The notes: generated from the sequence alone by a model not told the origin. A stretch of DNA of 64,000 nt from Pseudoalteromonas sp. NC201 (GCF_002850255.1 NZ_CP022522.1:2231125-2295124), one strand, 5' to 3'. Positions 42,526-53,312 are shown, counted from the first letter of the stretch. Program-made: numbers and translations.

Positions 42526-43626
42526 ATGAGCGATAATAGTCACATTAAAGTCATTGTCGGAATGTCCGGCGGTGTAGATTCTTCTGTATCTGCCTACCTT
42601 TTAAAACAACAAGGCTACCAAGTAGAAGGCCTGTTTATGAAGAACTGGGAAGAAGATGACAATGATGAGTATTGTGCAGCAGCTGATGATCTAAAAGATG
42701 CCCAGGCAGTGTGTGATAAGCTAGGTATTGAGCTACACACCGTAAACTTTGCTGCTGAATACTGGGATAATGTGTTTGAACACTTCCTTGAAGAATACAA
42801 GGCTGGCCGTACACCAAACCCAGACATCATGTGCAACAAAGAAATCAAATTTAAAGCCTTTTTACAGTTTGCAGCAGAAGCGTTGGGGGCAGACTATATC
42901 GCAACTGGCCACTATGTTCGTCGCGCAGAGCGTGACGGTAAATTCGTTATGCTTCGTGGAGATGACGAGAACAAAGATCAAAGCTATTTCCTTTACACAT
43001 TAAGCCATGAACATATTGCGCAAACACTCTTCCCTGTGGGTGAAATTGAAAAGCCAGAAGTGCGTAAAATTGCAGAAGACCAAGGCTTAATCACACACGA
43101 TAAAAAAGATTCAACCGGGATCTGCTTTATCGGTGAGCGCAAATTTAAAGACTTCCTTGCCAAATTTTTGCCCGCGCAGCCTGGTGTGATTGAAGATTGC
43201 GAAGGTAATCATGTTGGTGAACATGAAGGCTTGATGTACCACACGCTAGGTCAACGTAAGGGTCTATTAATTGGTGGTTCTAAAGAAGGCAACGGCGAAC
43301 CTTGGTATGTGGTAGATAAAGATATCGAACGTAATGTACTGGTTGTTGGTCAAGGTAAAAACCACCCTCGCCTGTTCAGCAATGGTCTAAACGCAAATCA
43401 ACTACATTGGGTCGACCGCGTAGGTCCGCAAGGTACAACTCGCTGCACGGTAAAAACACGTTATCGCCAAACCGACATCCCTTGTACGTTATTAGTTGGC
43501 CAAGATGGTATGGCACGTGTGCTATTCGATGAGCCACAAAAAGCCGTAACTCCCGGACAATCTGCGGTATTCTACGCAAATGACGTGTGCCTTGGCGGCG
43601 GTATTATTGAGTCGGTGATTAAATAA
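42526..43626 (+). CDS. mnmA: tRNA-specific 2-thiouridylase MnmA
   Basis: 366 residues from ATG 42526; 17 extra codons upstream are unlike the family. Seen: the PP-loop GMSGGVDSS, the first catalytic Cys in [13 protein letters not shown], the second in [10 protein letters not shown], and [14 protein letters not shown]. It puts sulfur on U34 of Lys, Glu and Gln tRNAs. It is joined to hflD by TAATG. Confidence 0.95.
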   Translation: MSDNSHIKVIVGMSGGVDSSVSAYLLKQQGYQVEGLFMKNWEEDDNDEYCAAADDLKDAQAVCDKLGIELHTVNFAAEYWDNVFEHFLEEYKAGRTPNPDIMCNKEIKFKAFLQFAAEALGADYIATGHYVRRAERDGKFVMLRGDDENKDQSYFLYTLSHEHIAQTLFPVGEIEKPEVRKIAEDQGLITHDKKDSTGICFIGERKFKDFLAKFLPAQPGVIEDCEGNHVGEHEGLMYHTLGQRKGLLIGGSKEGNGEPWYVVDKDIERNVLVVGQGKNHPRLFSNGLNANQLHWVDRVGPQGTTRCTVKTRYRQTDIPCTLLVGQDGMARVLFDEPQKAVTPGQSAVFYANDVCLGGGIIESVIK

Positions 43627-44228
43627 TGCAAAACCAATACGTAATGCCTCTGGCGGCAATGTGTCAGATCAGTAAACTGGTACAAAAATGTGCGCGTTAC
43701 GGCACCTTCAATGAAAATGAAGTTGAGGGCTTTTTAAAAAGCATTATTAATACTTCTCCTGAACGCCCAGAGGACGTTTACCCAGACAAATTTGCCATCA
43801 AAACAGGCTGTCGAACGCTAATTGAGCAGCTTTCGGCTGGCGGCGAAAAAGACGTTGAAATGGTTAAATATGTTGGCGCGATGATGCAATTAGAGCGAGT
43901 GCTAAGTAACGATAGCAAATCTCTTGATTTGTTAGCACAAAAAATTCAGCAAGTTGAGCGCCAGTTATTACACTTTGATATCTGTGAAAGCCAAGTTGTT
44001 GCCGCACTTGCCGACATTTACGGTCAAGTAATAAGCCCTCTTGGCCCTAAGATCCAAGTATTCGGTAAGCCTGAGCTATTAAAACAAACAGCAACACAAC
44101 AAAAAATTCGGGCGCTATTACTTGCGGGGATCCGTAGTGCAGTATTGTGGCGCCAGCTCGGCGGTAAACGTCGTCATTTCTTTTTTACGAAAAAGAAAAT
44201 CATTACTGCTGCAAAAAGTTATATGTAA
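43626..44228 (+). CDS. hflD: High frequency lysogenization protein HflD homologue
   Basis: 200 residues, largely helical. PLAAMCQISKLVQ at the N-terminus, IKTGCRTLIEQL in the middle and RSAVLWRQLGGKR near the C-terminus are family blocks. In E. coli HflD is a membrane-associated protein that binds phage lambda CII; its cell role is unknown. The start overlaps the mnmA stop, and the order mnmA-hflD-purB matches E. coli. Confidence 0.92.
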   Translation: MQNQYVMPLAAMCQISKLVQKCARYGTFNENEVEGFLKSIINTSPERPEDVYPDKFAIKTGCRTLIEQLSAGGEKDVEMVKYVGAMMQLERVLSNDSKSLDLLAQKIQQVERQLLHFDICESQVVAALADIYGQVISPLGPKIQVFGKPELLKQTATQQKIRALLLAGIRSAVLWRQLGGKRRHFFFTKKKIITAAKSYM

Positions 44229-44444
44229 TACCAATTTGTCTTAATACTTGCTCAATTTGAAGGAGCAAATCTGACGCTAACAGGGCTAAGAATTTCTTAT
44301 TTAGAACAACTAAATAGCAAAATTTTCGCCTTGCCTATATGGATGTAGGTACCTTGGCGTGAGCAGGATGCGGAAGCGGTGTTATCGACTAGATTTTATC
44401 GCCTCAAAGTAGACCACTTAATTAATCAAGTTGGTATAAAATTC
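44229..44444. repeat. MITE-like element upstream of purB
   Basis: About 216 bp bounded by TAATACCAATTTG on the left and CAAGTTGGTATAA on the right, which form imperfect inverted ends. Inside is a TATTTAG / CTAAATA hairpin near 44299. No coding frame. Short TATACCAA-type ends also occur at 32021 and 45900 as half sites. It looks like a small non-autonomous or palindromic repeat of this genus. Confidence 0.55.
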
Positions 44445-44491
44445 GTAGTGGTTCTAATACCACTATCTAAGTATCGTTCAAAAACAAATAG

Positions 44492-45874
<1,383 letters not shown>

Positions 45875-45914
45875 GTATAAAGCGACACCAGCTTTTTACT
45901 ACTTGGTATAGAAT

Positions 45915-45945
45915 AAGCGAAAGAGTGCACTCTTTCGCTTTTTTA
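45915..45945 (+). terminator. Intrinsic terminator after purB
   Basis: Perfect palindrome AAGCGAAAGAGTG / CACTCTTTCGCTT followed by TTTTT; it ends 16 bp before the roxA start. Confidence 0.88.
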
Positions 45946-45961
45946 TTACTGGAATTTCCCT

Positions 45962-47149
45962 ATGTATCAACTGCAAATTAATGACCTTACCTTCGAACAA
46001 TTTCTTGCCCAGTATTGGCAAAAGAAGCCATTACTCATCAAACAAGGATTCCGAGACTTTGAAGACCCAATTGAGCCAGAAGAACTTGCCGGCCTTGCAA
46101 CTGAAGAATGCATAGAATCTCGAATTGTCACTAATCACAATAATAACTGGGAAGCCCATCACGGCCCTTTTGAACAATTTGATTTACTCACCGATAGCAA
46201 CAGCACCCTATTGGTCCAAGCCGTTGATCACTGGCACCCACAAGCCGCACAATTAATAGAAGCGTTTAGATTTATACCAAATTGGCGCATAGACGATTTG
46301 ATGATTAGCTTTTCGACTCCTGGTGGTGGCGTTGGTCCGCACTTAGATCAATATGATGTTTTTATAATTCAAGGACAAGGTAAACGTCATTGGCGAGTTG
46401 GCGAACGGGACAACAGCCTAAAGCAATTTGCGCGCAACAAGAGTCTATTACAAGTAGAGCAATTCGAAGCGGTCATTGATGCAGTTCTTGAACCGGGTGA
46501 TATCTTATATATTCCGCCAGCTTGTCCTCACGAAGGTTATGCAGTTGAGAATGCTTTAAACTACTCAGTTGGCTTTCGAGCGCCTGATCAAAAAGACTTA
46601 CTTTCAAGCTTTGCTGATCACGTAATTGATATGGAAGCTGGCAAACGCCGTTTTAGCGATCCAGAATTACAACTCAGAGCGTCTATTGGCGAAGTCACCT
46701 GCAGCGACCAACAACAGATAAAGTCTCTGCTCAATGCTTTACTTGAAGATAAGGCACTATACAGTCAATGGCTTGGAAAGACACTCAGCGAACCAAAACA
46801 TGAGATGGATCTCGCGCCATTAGAACCCATAATTGATCCTCAGGAGCTTCTCGAGATCGCCAAAGATCACCCATTGGTTTATCGCGCTGGTGGAGTACGT
46901 GCTATTTACCAAATCTGTGACGATCATATTTTGTTCAGTGTTAATGGTGAAAACTATGAATTAGACCATCATTGTTTAGATGCCGTAAAGCAGCTAAGCG
47001 ATCATGTTGTGTTTGAGTTTAATGCAATAATTCCTGCATTAAATAGTTTGGAATTTAAACAAACGTTAACTAAACTGATTAATGATGGGACCTACTTCGT
47101 TGAAGACAGCGATCCAGCCAATGCTGACTTCGATGAGGGCTGGGAGTAG
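45962..47149 (+). CDS. roxA: Ribosomal protein uL16 3-hydroxylase RoxA
   Basis: 395 residues, cupin (JmjC-like) 2-oxoglutarate oxygenase, longer than E. coli RoxA/YcfD (373). Seen: PLLIKQGFRDF, the iron motif HLDQYD with GGGVGP before it, and the distal His in PPACPHEGYA, then SVGFRAPDQ. It hydroxylates an Arg of uL16 in the 50S subunit. The position after purB matches its link with the phoPQ-purB region elsewhere. Confidence 0.93.
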   Translation: MYQLQINDLTFEQFLAQYWQKKPLLIKQGFRDFEDPIEPEELAGLATEECIESRIVTNHNNNWEAHHGPFEQFDLLTDSNSTLLVQAVDHWHPQAAQLIEAFRFIPNWRIDDLMISFSTPGGGVGPHLDQYDVFIIQGQGKRHWRVGERDNSLKQFARNKSLLQVEQFEAVIDAVLEPGDILYIPPACPHEGYAVENALNYSVGFRAPDQKDLLSSFADHVIDMEAGKRRFSDPELQLRASIGEVTCSDQQQIKSLLNALLEDKALYSQWLGKTLSEPKHEMDLAPLEPIIDPQELLEIAKDHPLVYRAGGVRAIYQICDDHILFSVNGENYELDHHCLDAVKQLSDHVVFEFNAIIPALNSLEFKQTLTKLINDGTYFVEDSDPANADFDEGWE

Positions 47150-47282
47150 AGCCTGTTAGAACAAGATAGCCGCGTTCACAAAAATAACAATATGCCGCGA
47201 AATCCTTGATCTTCAAGGTTTTCGCAAGCTCTAGCTTGTCGCTAAACAGGGAATGCAGGTGCAATCTGTAGATGGGGGCAGT

Positions 47283-47741
47283 ATGAGTTATAGGATCAGT
47301 AGAGTAACTTGGCAAACCAAAAAATTGGAGCTCAAAGCAATACGCGAGCGCGTATTTGTGTATGAACTTCATATTCCTAAAGAAGTCGAATTTGATCAGC
47401 AGGATATCACTGCTGAGCACTTAATCATTATTGACGAATTCGATGGGCCAGTTGGCACAGGGAGACTGTGCGAAGACGGGTTATTAAGCCGCATTGCCAT
47501 ATTCAAATCTCACCGTAATCGAGATGCTTATGCTTCGTTGATCGGGGGACTTGTTGACTTGGCAAAAGACAAAGGCTTTGAAGATGTTTTTATCCAATGC
47601 ATTTTGGATGAAGTGCCCGAATTTTTACAGTCGGGGTTTTCCACGCATGGGCACGTATTTATGGAAGCTGGCATTCCAAGACAGCGCTTGAAATGCCCTA
47701 TTCAATCACTCAAGATGGAACCGTTTACGATGCTTCATTAG
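47283..47741 (+). CDS. GNAT-like acetyltransferase
   Basis: 152 residues from ATG 47283, which follows a GGGGG stretch; a start 10 codons upstream is possible. Seen: RERVFVYELHIPKEVEFDQQD, VGTGRL, and LSRIAIFKSHRNRDAYASLI in the acetyl-CoA site position, matching the GNAT subgroup found near roxA in other marine gammaproteobacteria. The canonical RxxGxG/A loop is degenerate (SHRNRDA). The acceptor is unknown. Its end overlaps the convergent gene by 17 bp. Confidence 0.7.
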   Translation: MSYRISRVTWQTKKLELKAIRERVFVYELHIPKEVEFDQQDITAEHLIIIDEFDGPVGTGRLCEDGLLSRIAIFKSHRNRDAYASLIGGLVDLAKDKGFEDVFIQCILDEVPEFLQSGFSTHGHVFMEAGIPRQRLKCPIQSLKMEPFTMLH

Positions 47742-48174
47742 CCCAAAGTTCATCTTTAGCGAAAAGGTCATATAAACCATGAGCTCGGTTTACTAGTAGA
47801 TTAGCAAACTGGGCTTGTGTTTTTTCTACTGGCTTTGCAGACATAATTTCTTCTGCTTTCATTTGCCAATGGAATGAAAAATAGCGCAGTGCTTCACGTG
47901 CTGTCGCTGCAGCGGAAGCCTCAATATGATCCGTCGGTAGATTACCTGTGATCACCCAATACTTTTTGCCGTTTTGACCTTTGATTTTCCAAAGCGCAAC
48001 CAATGGCTCAATATAACGACATTCTTTTTCAATTATACTTTGCGGTAACACTCCTTTATCCGCGAGGTGTTTTTGTGCAGCTTGTACGCAGCTACGCTGC
48101 CATTGTATTGATCTTTGCTGCTGTTGTTCTGGTGTCAACGTCTCTTGCTGCGGTTGGTTTTGTTCTTCACTCAT
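47725..48174 (-). CDS. DUF4826-like protein
   Basis: 149 residues. A Gln/Glu-rich N-terminal tail (residues 1-22) is followed by a conserved-looking region with CRYIEPLVALWKIK, KYWVITGNLPTDHI and EALRYFSFHWQMKAEEI. It resembles small proteins of unknown function in Alteromonadales annotated as DUF4826. No signal or membrane segment is seen. It is convergent with and overlaps the GNAT gene. Confidence 0.65.
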   Translation of the reverse strand: MSEEQNQPQQETLTPEQQQQRSIQWQRSCVQAAQKHLADKGVLPQSIIEKECRYIEPLVALWKIKGQNGKKYWVITGNLPTDHIEASAAATAREALRYFSFHWQMKAEEIMSAKPVEKTQAQFANLLVNRAHGLYDLFAKDELWANEAS

Positions 48175-48574
48175 TGTTCACCCTTTTATTCTTTTTAGAT
48201 TACCGAATAGCATTTTACTTTATCGTTATTTACGCGGTGTGTTTCAAAGCAAATTATTCAGCAAATCGGTTTTGATTCTTATACACCAAGCACTCAAACG
48301 CTTGCGAAGTTACCTGATACTAAGCTTTTGCAGTCATAACGGCAATACGAACGAAGGAATTTTGAGTTTATATGATTAATTACTGAACTGTAAGTTTCGA
48401 GAAAGTTTCTTTCTCTATTCTAGCCATATCAACATGATTACTTAAACTCAAGGTATACTGACTATGGCTAGATTATTGTTACTTATCGTCTTTTCATGTA
48501 GAGGCTATTAGCGCTGCACCAAACAGCGCCGTATTTATTGTCAAAAATTTTAATCGGTAGATTGAAACCTCAAA
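48175..48574. other. 400-bp gap
   Basis: No gene supported. GAGAAAG / CTTTCTC (48399-48415) is a small hairpin. A frame on the + strand crossing from 48003 runs through the DUF4826 gene antisense and is not believed. Confidence 0.35.
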
Positions 48575-49090
48575 TCAATAACCAAAGAAAACCAAAGCTT
48601 TGTGGTTTTGAACTGCTGTATCGAAAATGAAGTTCACCGTTTCTATATAGGAAGTTTCCTTAGTATATGGTTCGTCACTACCAAGAAAAACCTGTCGTCC
48701 CTGCTCTAATTCTTCAAAAGGGACACTGTAGAATTCAGGCCAATCATCATTTCTGGGGATAGGAATAAATGCTTTATGATTAGATGGCGTCACATCTTCC
48801 ATTATGTCTAGAAAGTCATCATGGCGAACCATCTCACCAAATTCTTGGCACAGCATTTCATATAGATAACCGTAAATAAAGTTGTCTTCGTCGTCCTCAT
48901 CCGTACTCGTTCCATTTATAATATTCGCCATGCAAGCGGCATATCCCTTAACATCCAGCTCTTCTTCTTGTCCTGCGATTTCATCTCGGTATTTGGATAA
49001 AAATCGTTGCAAAAATTGCTGATCTTTACTTCCCCACACCGCTTTTACTTTTTCTGCATCGACTTGATATGCAATGACATTATAACTCAT
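48575..49090 (-). CDS. Unknown acidic protein, 171 residues
   Basis: Not firmly recognised. MSYNVIAYQVDAEKVKAVWGS at the N-terminus recalls uncharacterised small cytosolic proteins with an SMI1-like look. The middle is acidic (TDEDDEDN), and the C-terminal half has PIPRNDDWPEFYSVPFEEL. No signal peptide or membrane segment. AAGGAG precedes the ATG. It follows the lipoyl-domain gene by 63 bp and may be the last gene of the H-NOX operon. Confidence 0.6.
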   Translation of the reverse strand: MSYNVIAYQVDAEKVKAVWGSKDQQFLQRFLSKYRDEIAGQEEELDVKGYAACMANIINGTSTDEDDEDNFIYGYLYEMLCQEFGEMVRHDDFLDIMEDVTPSNHKAFIPIPRNDDWPEFYSVPFEELEQGRQVFLGSDEPYTKETSYIETVNFIFDTAVQNHKALVFFGY

Positions 49091-49153
49091 TAAAAATCTC
49101 CTTTTTGAGTAAAATAGCTGGTTAACTTCTTTGCAGATGCTACAAGCGCGAAG

Positions 49154-50170
49154 CTATATCAGCAAAAAATAACCCGCTAGCGCAATAACGATTACACTGG
49201 CTGCAAACGTAAACACTTTGCCAGAGCTTACCCCTCCGACTCCGCTGTTGTTACCCTCCCCTATGCGCTCAATAACCGTAGACTCTGCTCGTAAAGGCGT
49301 TGAAGCTGAACTAACATGGTCATTTGTTAAATCAACATAGCTATCGCCAGTTTGAGTACTAAGAGGGGGAGATTCATTTTTAAGCTGTGTGTCAATAACC
49401 GTGCTATCGGTTGCTTCAACTGCCGCTATGTCTTTATGCGCTTCTAAATTATCGCATGTAGCCTGATGAGAAGGCCTATTGAACTCGACCAGCGTAGAAG
49501 GTTCATTATCCAAAGCTGGATCTAACAATACTTGAGCTATTAAGGCATCAATATTATCTTCTTTCGATTCAGGAAGTGTAGTCTCAGGCCCAATATACTC
49601 GGGGTGATACAAAGTGACGATCGTTTCACCTGCAACGACTGCTTGCTCAAGCTTTTTGATAAAATCGCACACTACGCCATCATTGGGAGCACAAACTTCG
49701 AGGATGACCTTGTCAGTATAAACATCGCAAAGCCTATCGCCACAAGCAACCTTATCTCCTTCTTTGACATAGATTTCAATAATCGTTGCGCTATCGACAA
49801 AATCGGGTAATACATCGATCTGCACGTCAATATTACCTTTTCCTTTCAACTTATGGTCAGTTGTGATGCCTTCATTACTGAGCAGCCGATGAACTCTCTT
49901 CGGTTCAAGTGCAACTAAGTGGTTTAATTCTGGATCTGGAGTGACTGACATAATAAGCGCATCGGCTTTCAAAACATCGCCTTCGTTCACCACGATTTTA
50001 CCGATACGGCTGGCTTCTGGCGCTCGTAGCTCCAATACGACCTTACTCGTTTCGATATCACATAAGACTTGATTTTTTGCAACTTGATGTCCTTCGGCTA
50101 CATAGAGTGTTGCAATTTTTGCAGTATCTATTAACTCAGGCAACACGGGTACTTTCATTTCAACCGTCAT
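49154..50170 (-). CDS. Membrane-anchored protein with two lipoyl domains
   Basis: 338 residues. Lipoyl domain 1 (about 4-76) has ETSKVVLEL with Lys43; lipoyl domain 2 (about 114-188) has YTDKVILEV with Lys154. These match the lipoylation turn of 2-oxo acid dehydrogenase E2 proteins. Between them, KRVHRLLSNEGI and KGKGNI recall the E3-binding domain of E2. A polar linker (190-315) follows, then one hydrophobic segment (about 318-338) at the extreme C-terminus, as in tail-anchored proteins. No acyltransferase domain is present. AGGGAAA precedes the ATG. It lies 119 bp after the H-NOX kinase gene on the same strand. The function is unknown; lipoylation and anchoring are inferences. Confidence 0.75.
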   Translation of the reverse strand: MTVEMKVPVLPELIDTAKIATLYVAEGHQVAKNQVLCDIETSKVVLELRAPEASRIGKIVVNEGDVLKADALIMSVTPDPELNHLVALEPKRVHRLLSNEGITTDHKLKGKGNIDVQIDVLPDFVDSATIIEIYVKEGDKVACGDRLCDVYTDKVILEVCAPNDGVVCDFIKKLEQAVVAGETIVTLYHPEYIGPETTLPESKEDNIDALIAQVLLDPALDNEPSTLVEFNRPSHQATCDNLEAHKDIAAVEATDSTVIDTQLKNESPPLSTQTGDSYVDLTNDHVSSASTPLRAESTVIERIGEGNNSGVGGVSSGKVFTFAASVIVIALAGYFLLI

Positions 50171-50289
50171 AATTTCCCTATTACGTTTGAGTATTAAAAG
50201 ATGAGGCTCGAAACCTCAGATGAAAATCACTGAGATATATCTGATTTAGTCGATTAACGTATTATAAAATAGGGACAGGCGCAAGCTTT

Positions 50290-51240
50290 TCACTGTTCCA
50301 GAGGAAAGGAAATAGTAAACTGACTACCCACTCCTTCTTGGCTCTGAACATCAATTTTCCCTTTGTGCTCTTTTACAATCGCATGAGTAATGGCAAGTCC
50401 CATGCCCGTACCTTCACCGACAGGCTTAGTCGTAAAAAAAGGATCGAACAATCTAGGAAGCACATCAGCATCAATTCCAATTCCGTTGTCGCTAACACTT
50501 AAGATAATATCTTGATCGTTACCCGGTGCGAGTAACACTTCTATTGATTTATGCGATTTATGGCTCATGTCTACCGCATATTTAGCATTCACCAAAAGAT
50601 TGATGATCGCTTGTTTTAGCGCTCCCTCCTTGCAATAGATAGTTGGCACATCTTCGACCGCGACGGTCAGCTCGTATCCCTTAAGTTGACCATGGAGTAA
50701 GCGAAGCGTGTCTTCAACAATAGACTTTAGAGACGCCCTACCGAAACTATCATTATTGGAGCGGGAGAAATTCATTAAATCGTTTACTATGGTTTTAATT
50801 CGCTCGCAGCCGTGCAGCGTATCGTGAACGAGATCTGGCAAATCATTCGTAATTTCGTCAATACGTTGCCTTAAATATATATCAATAAGGCGAGCTTCCA
50901 ATTGATCTCCTCTCAATTCATTTTGCTCAAGTAATTTTACTGTCTCAAGCAATTGTAATATGGGCGAGATATAGTAATTAAGTGACTCTAGGTTACCTGC
51001 CACATATGCCAACGGGTTATTTAATTCATGCGCAACGCCTGCTGATAGTGTCCCTAACGTCGCCATACGTTCGTTGTTTATTAATACGGCTTGTTGATTC
51101 TTAAGTTGCGCTAATTGACGTTCAAGTGTTTGATTGGCTAGATATAACGCTCGCGTTTTCTCTTCAAGTAATGACTCGACTTCATCACGTGCACGACGCT
51201 CTCTTAGATACGCCTTTTTATAGTCGTTATATTCAGACAT
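50290..51240 (-). CDS. Soluble histidine kinase partnered with H-NOX
   Basis: 316 residues from ATG 51240, 4 bp after the H-NOX stop. A coiled-coil N-terminus (about 10-70) is followed by the phospho-acceptor box GVAHELNNPLAYV and the ATPase boxes NLLVNAKYAV (N), DNGIGI (G1) and GEGTGMGLAI (G2). There is no membrane or extracellular sensor domain, so the signal must come from a partner. That fits the H-NOX-associated kinases of Shewanella, Vibrio and Pseudoalteromonas, which are inhibited by NO-bound H-NOX and feed c-di-GMP control. No receiver domain or response regulator is nearby. Confidence 0.9.
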   Translation of the reverse strand: MSEYNDYKKAYLRERRARDEVESLLEEKTRALYLANQTLERQLAQLKNQQAVLINNERMATLGTLSAGVAHELNNPLAYVAGNLESLNYYISPILQLLETVKLLEQNELRGDQLEARLIDIYLRQRIDEITNDLPDLVHDTLHGCERIKTIVNDLMNFSRSNNDSFGRASLKSIVEDTLRLLHGQLKGYELTVAVEDVPTIYCKEGALKQAIINLLVNAKYAVDMSHKSHKSIEVLLAPGNDQDIILSVSDNGIGIDADVLPRLFDPFFTTKPVGEGTGMGLAITHAIVKEHKGKIDVQSQEGVGSQFTISFPLEQ

Positions 51241-51244
51241 CGAA

Positions 51245-51784
51245 TTAATCCAAATGAAGAATGAGTACGCAATGTTTAGCGCCGCTGTGCATGCACTGTG
51301 GATGTTCAATTTTTAGTTTGCGACTGTAAAATTGGGCGGCACCATAAAGAAGCCCTTCCGCACAAAAACACAATTTACGATTCGAGCAATACTCTAATAC
51401 GATAGTTTTGTCATCTTTCACTATCGCCGCAATTGAGGGGAGATTCGGTTCATCGTAAAGCTTTTTTACCTCCATGTGTATCACGCTATCGATAGATAAA
51501 ACCAATTCTTCAAACGACGTAAATTTTGATGAAATACCTTTGTGCTTTTCCGCTAAAAATCCAAATAACGACTGTCCGAAAATGGCCAATACATCTGTCA
51601 ATGGCTTATTCAATTTGTCAGCAACGCCTTGCGCTAACGCAAATAACTCTGCATCTGGGTAGGATGTAGGGGAAACATAAACCCTTCCCTCAGGTGCATG
51701 TGCTTCGAGTAACTCATCCCAAGCTTGCATGCCAATCGCTTCTACAACTAATTCTTCTAAACCTCTAAATATCACGCCGCGCAT
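51245..51784 (-). CDS. H-NOX haem nitric oxide sensor
   Basis: 179 residues from ATG 51784 with AGGGAG 6 bp upstream. Seen: MRGVIFRGLEELV, proximal haem ligand His103, Pro116, and the propionate-binding YxSxR motif Tyr132-Ser134-Arg136. Cys139, His161, Cys164 and Cys172 are the four positions reported to bind zinc in Shewanella and Vibrio H-NOX proteins, where they give redox or HNO sensing. It binds NO on haem iron in the cytoplasm and controls the kinase encoded 4 bp downstream. Confidence 0.95.
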   Translation of the reverse strand: MRGVIFRGLEELVVEAIGMQAWDELLEAHAPEGRVYVSPTSYPDAELFALAQGVADKLNKPLTDVLAIFGQSLFGFLAEKHKGISSKFTSFEELVLSIDSVIHMEVKKLYDEPNLPSIAAIVKDDKTIVLEYCSNRKLCFCAEGLLYGAAQFYSRKLKIEHPQCMHSGAKHCVLILHLD

Positions 51785-51914
51785 TAAACTCTCCCTTAAC
51801 AAAGTTGCTGCGTTATATAGTCAAGACTCAACTCGAAACAAGCCTTTGAATTAACTAGCTTGTTTCGTTCTTAATTAAGTGTAGAACAATATTTGGGATG
51901 TAATAGATCTTTCT

Positions 51915-53312
51915 CTATTCAGCTATAGGAGTTTGTTCGTCAAGTTCAGTTGTATCGAGTTCAATTCTTTCAAGCATAGACATATTGAGAAAGTTATCTA
52001 GTTCCTCATTATGCGCAAATACCTTGTCTTTTATGCCTTGATAGTAGTCATTTACAATTCCAGCTAAATTGCGCTCCATCCAAGTTTCGACAGAATCTGA
52101 GCGTTTAAACGCACCGGGGTTTTCTTCAACATCTTCTAAAATAGATAGCCACATATTGAGCTCAGCTCGCACTGGCATACCTTCTGACTGCTCCATTACG
52201 TCATTCATCCAACCGAGCCCCTGATTTTCATAGGCTTTTATCAGCTGATTGTATAACCTACTTTTTTCGTTATCATCAGCTGGTGCACCTTTAAATTTAA
52301 CGTATTCTCGATTGTCAGTTCTAAAGTATTCTGTGTTCTCATTTTCGTAATTGAGTTTGCTCAATCTTGTGAACAGGTTATTCGGCTCCCGCGTATCCAC
52401 TTCGTTTAACATTTCTATAAAACTAGTTCGGTCATTTGCCTTAACCAAGGTTGCCATATCTAGCATGCCACGACTCGTATCAAAATCAGAATTTGCTATA
52501 TGCGCGTTCAGATCTAAAAGATCACCGTCTGAGAATTTGTTATCAATGATAAATTTTGCATAGTCATTTAATAATTGGTTGTTCATGTCACCATATGCAT
52601 TAAATTGGTCGAAAAGATCTGCCTCTCGCACAGTTAAGTCCATGTCTGCTCTACCGTCTTCATCCAATAAATAAGCGGGCAACGCTGGATCGGAAAAAAC
52701 TTTATTTTCAGCCTGTTCCATTAAGCTAGACATGGTTTTTACGGTATCTTTTAATAAGTCATCAGACATACTGCTCAGTTTATCAATCAACTTTTCTGAG
52801 TAGTCTTCACCCCTTTGACCAAAGCTGTTAACACTAAGTGACTGAACGATAAAATCGGTGAGCTGACCAAGCTCTTCATCAGTTAATCTGTTAGCCACGT
52901 CTAGAAGCGATTCTGTGGGCTTGAAGTGTGCAAATTTAATCTGTTGTTCTTCATTCAAACGGTCAAAGATTGCTAAAAATTCATCAATTTTTTCTCGGCC
53001 TTCAAACTCACCGTAAGTATCCTTATAGATACGACCAGTTTCATCCGTCCCTATGTGTTCTCGGTGAATACCGTAACTTTTCATGCCTAACATTCTGAAT
53101 TCAAAATTACGCATAAAGTCTCTATCATATGAGACAGGTGATTCGGTGTAGGAAAAATCAATTGTGAACTCACTATTCACATCTGGAAGTTGGGATACCT
53201 CTTCATCAGGTCTATCTTTTGCGAGCGTTTTGAGTGCGTCTTGCATTTCTTTCGACGAAGATGGAGCACCAACACTGCCGTGGTTGGTGTGAAAATGTGG
53301 CTTTATATTCAT
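51915..53312 (-). CDS. Unknown 465-residue acidic protein
   Basis: Not recognised. No signal peptide or membrane segment. The N-terminal 60 residues look disordered (HTNHGSVGAPSSS). The rest is predicted helical and rich in Asp and Glu, with many LLD, DEEL and LDLN stretches, and has no Cys. AAGGA precedes the ATG. It lies 130 bp upstream of the H-NOX gene on the same strand but may have its own unit. It could be a cytosolic scaffold or a secreted effector; nothing in sequence decides. Confidence 0.7.
   Translation of the reverse strand: MNIKPHFHTNHGSVGAPSSSKEMQDALKTLAKDRPDEEVSQLPDVNSEFTIDFSYTESPVSYDRDFMRNFEFRMLGMKSYGIHREHIGTDETGRIYKDTYGEFEGREKIDEFLAIFDRLNEEQQIKFAHFKPTESLLDVANRLTDEELGQLTDFIVQSLSVNSFGQRGEDYSEKLIDKLSSMSDDLLKDTVKTMSSLMEQAENKVFSDPALPAYLLDEDGRADMDLTVREADLFDQFNAYGDMNNQLLNDYAKFIIDNKFSDGDLLDLNAHIANSDFDTSRGMLDMATLVKANDRTSFIEMLNEVDTREPNNLFTRLSKLNYENENTEYFRTDNREYVKFKGAPADDNEKSRLYNQLIKAYENQGLGWMNDVMEQSEGMPVRAELNMWLSILEDVEENPGAFKRSDSVETWMERNLAGIVNDYYQGIKDKVFAHNEELDNFLNMSMLERIELDTTELDEQTPIAE

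Noticed and set aside
46268..46285. A TATACCAA repeat end inside roxA
   Set aside because: It lies in conserved coding sequence with no partner end, so it is chance.
48003..48275. A hydrophobic frame on the + strand
   Set aside because: Mostly antisense to the DUF4826-like gene, with no ribosome site.
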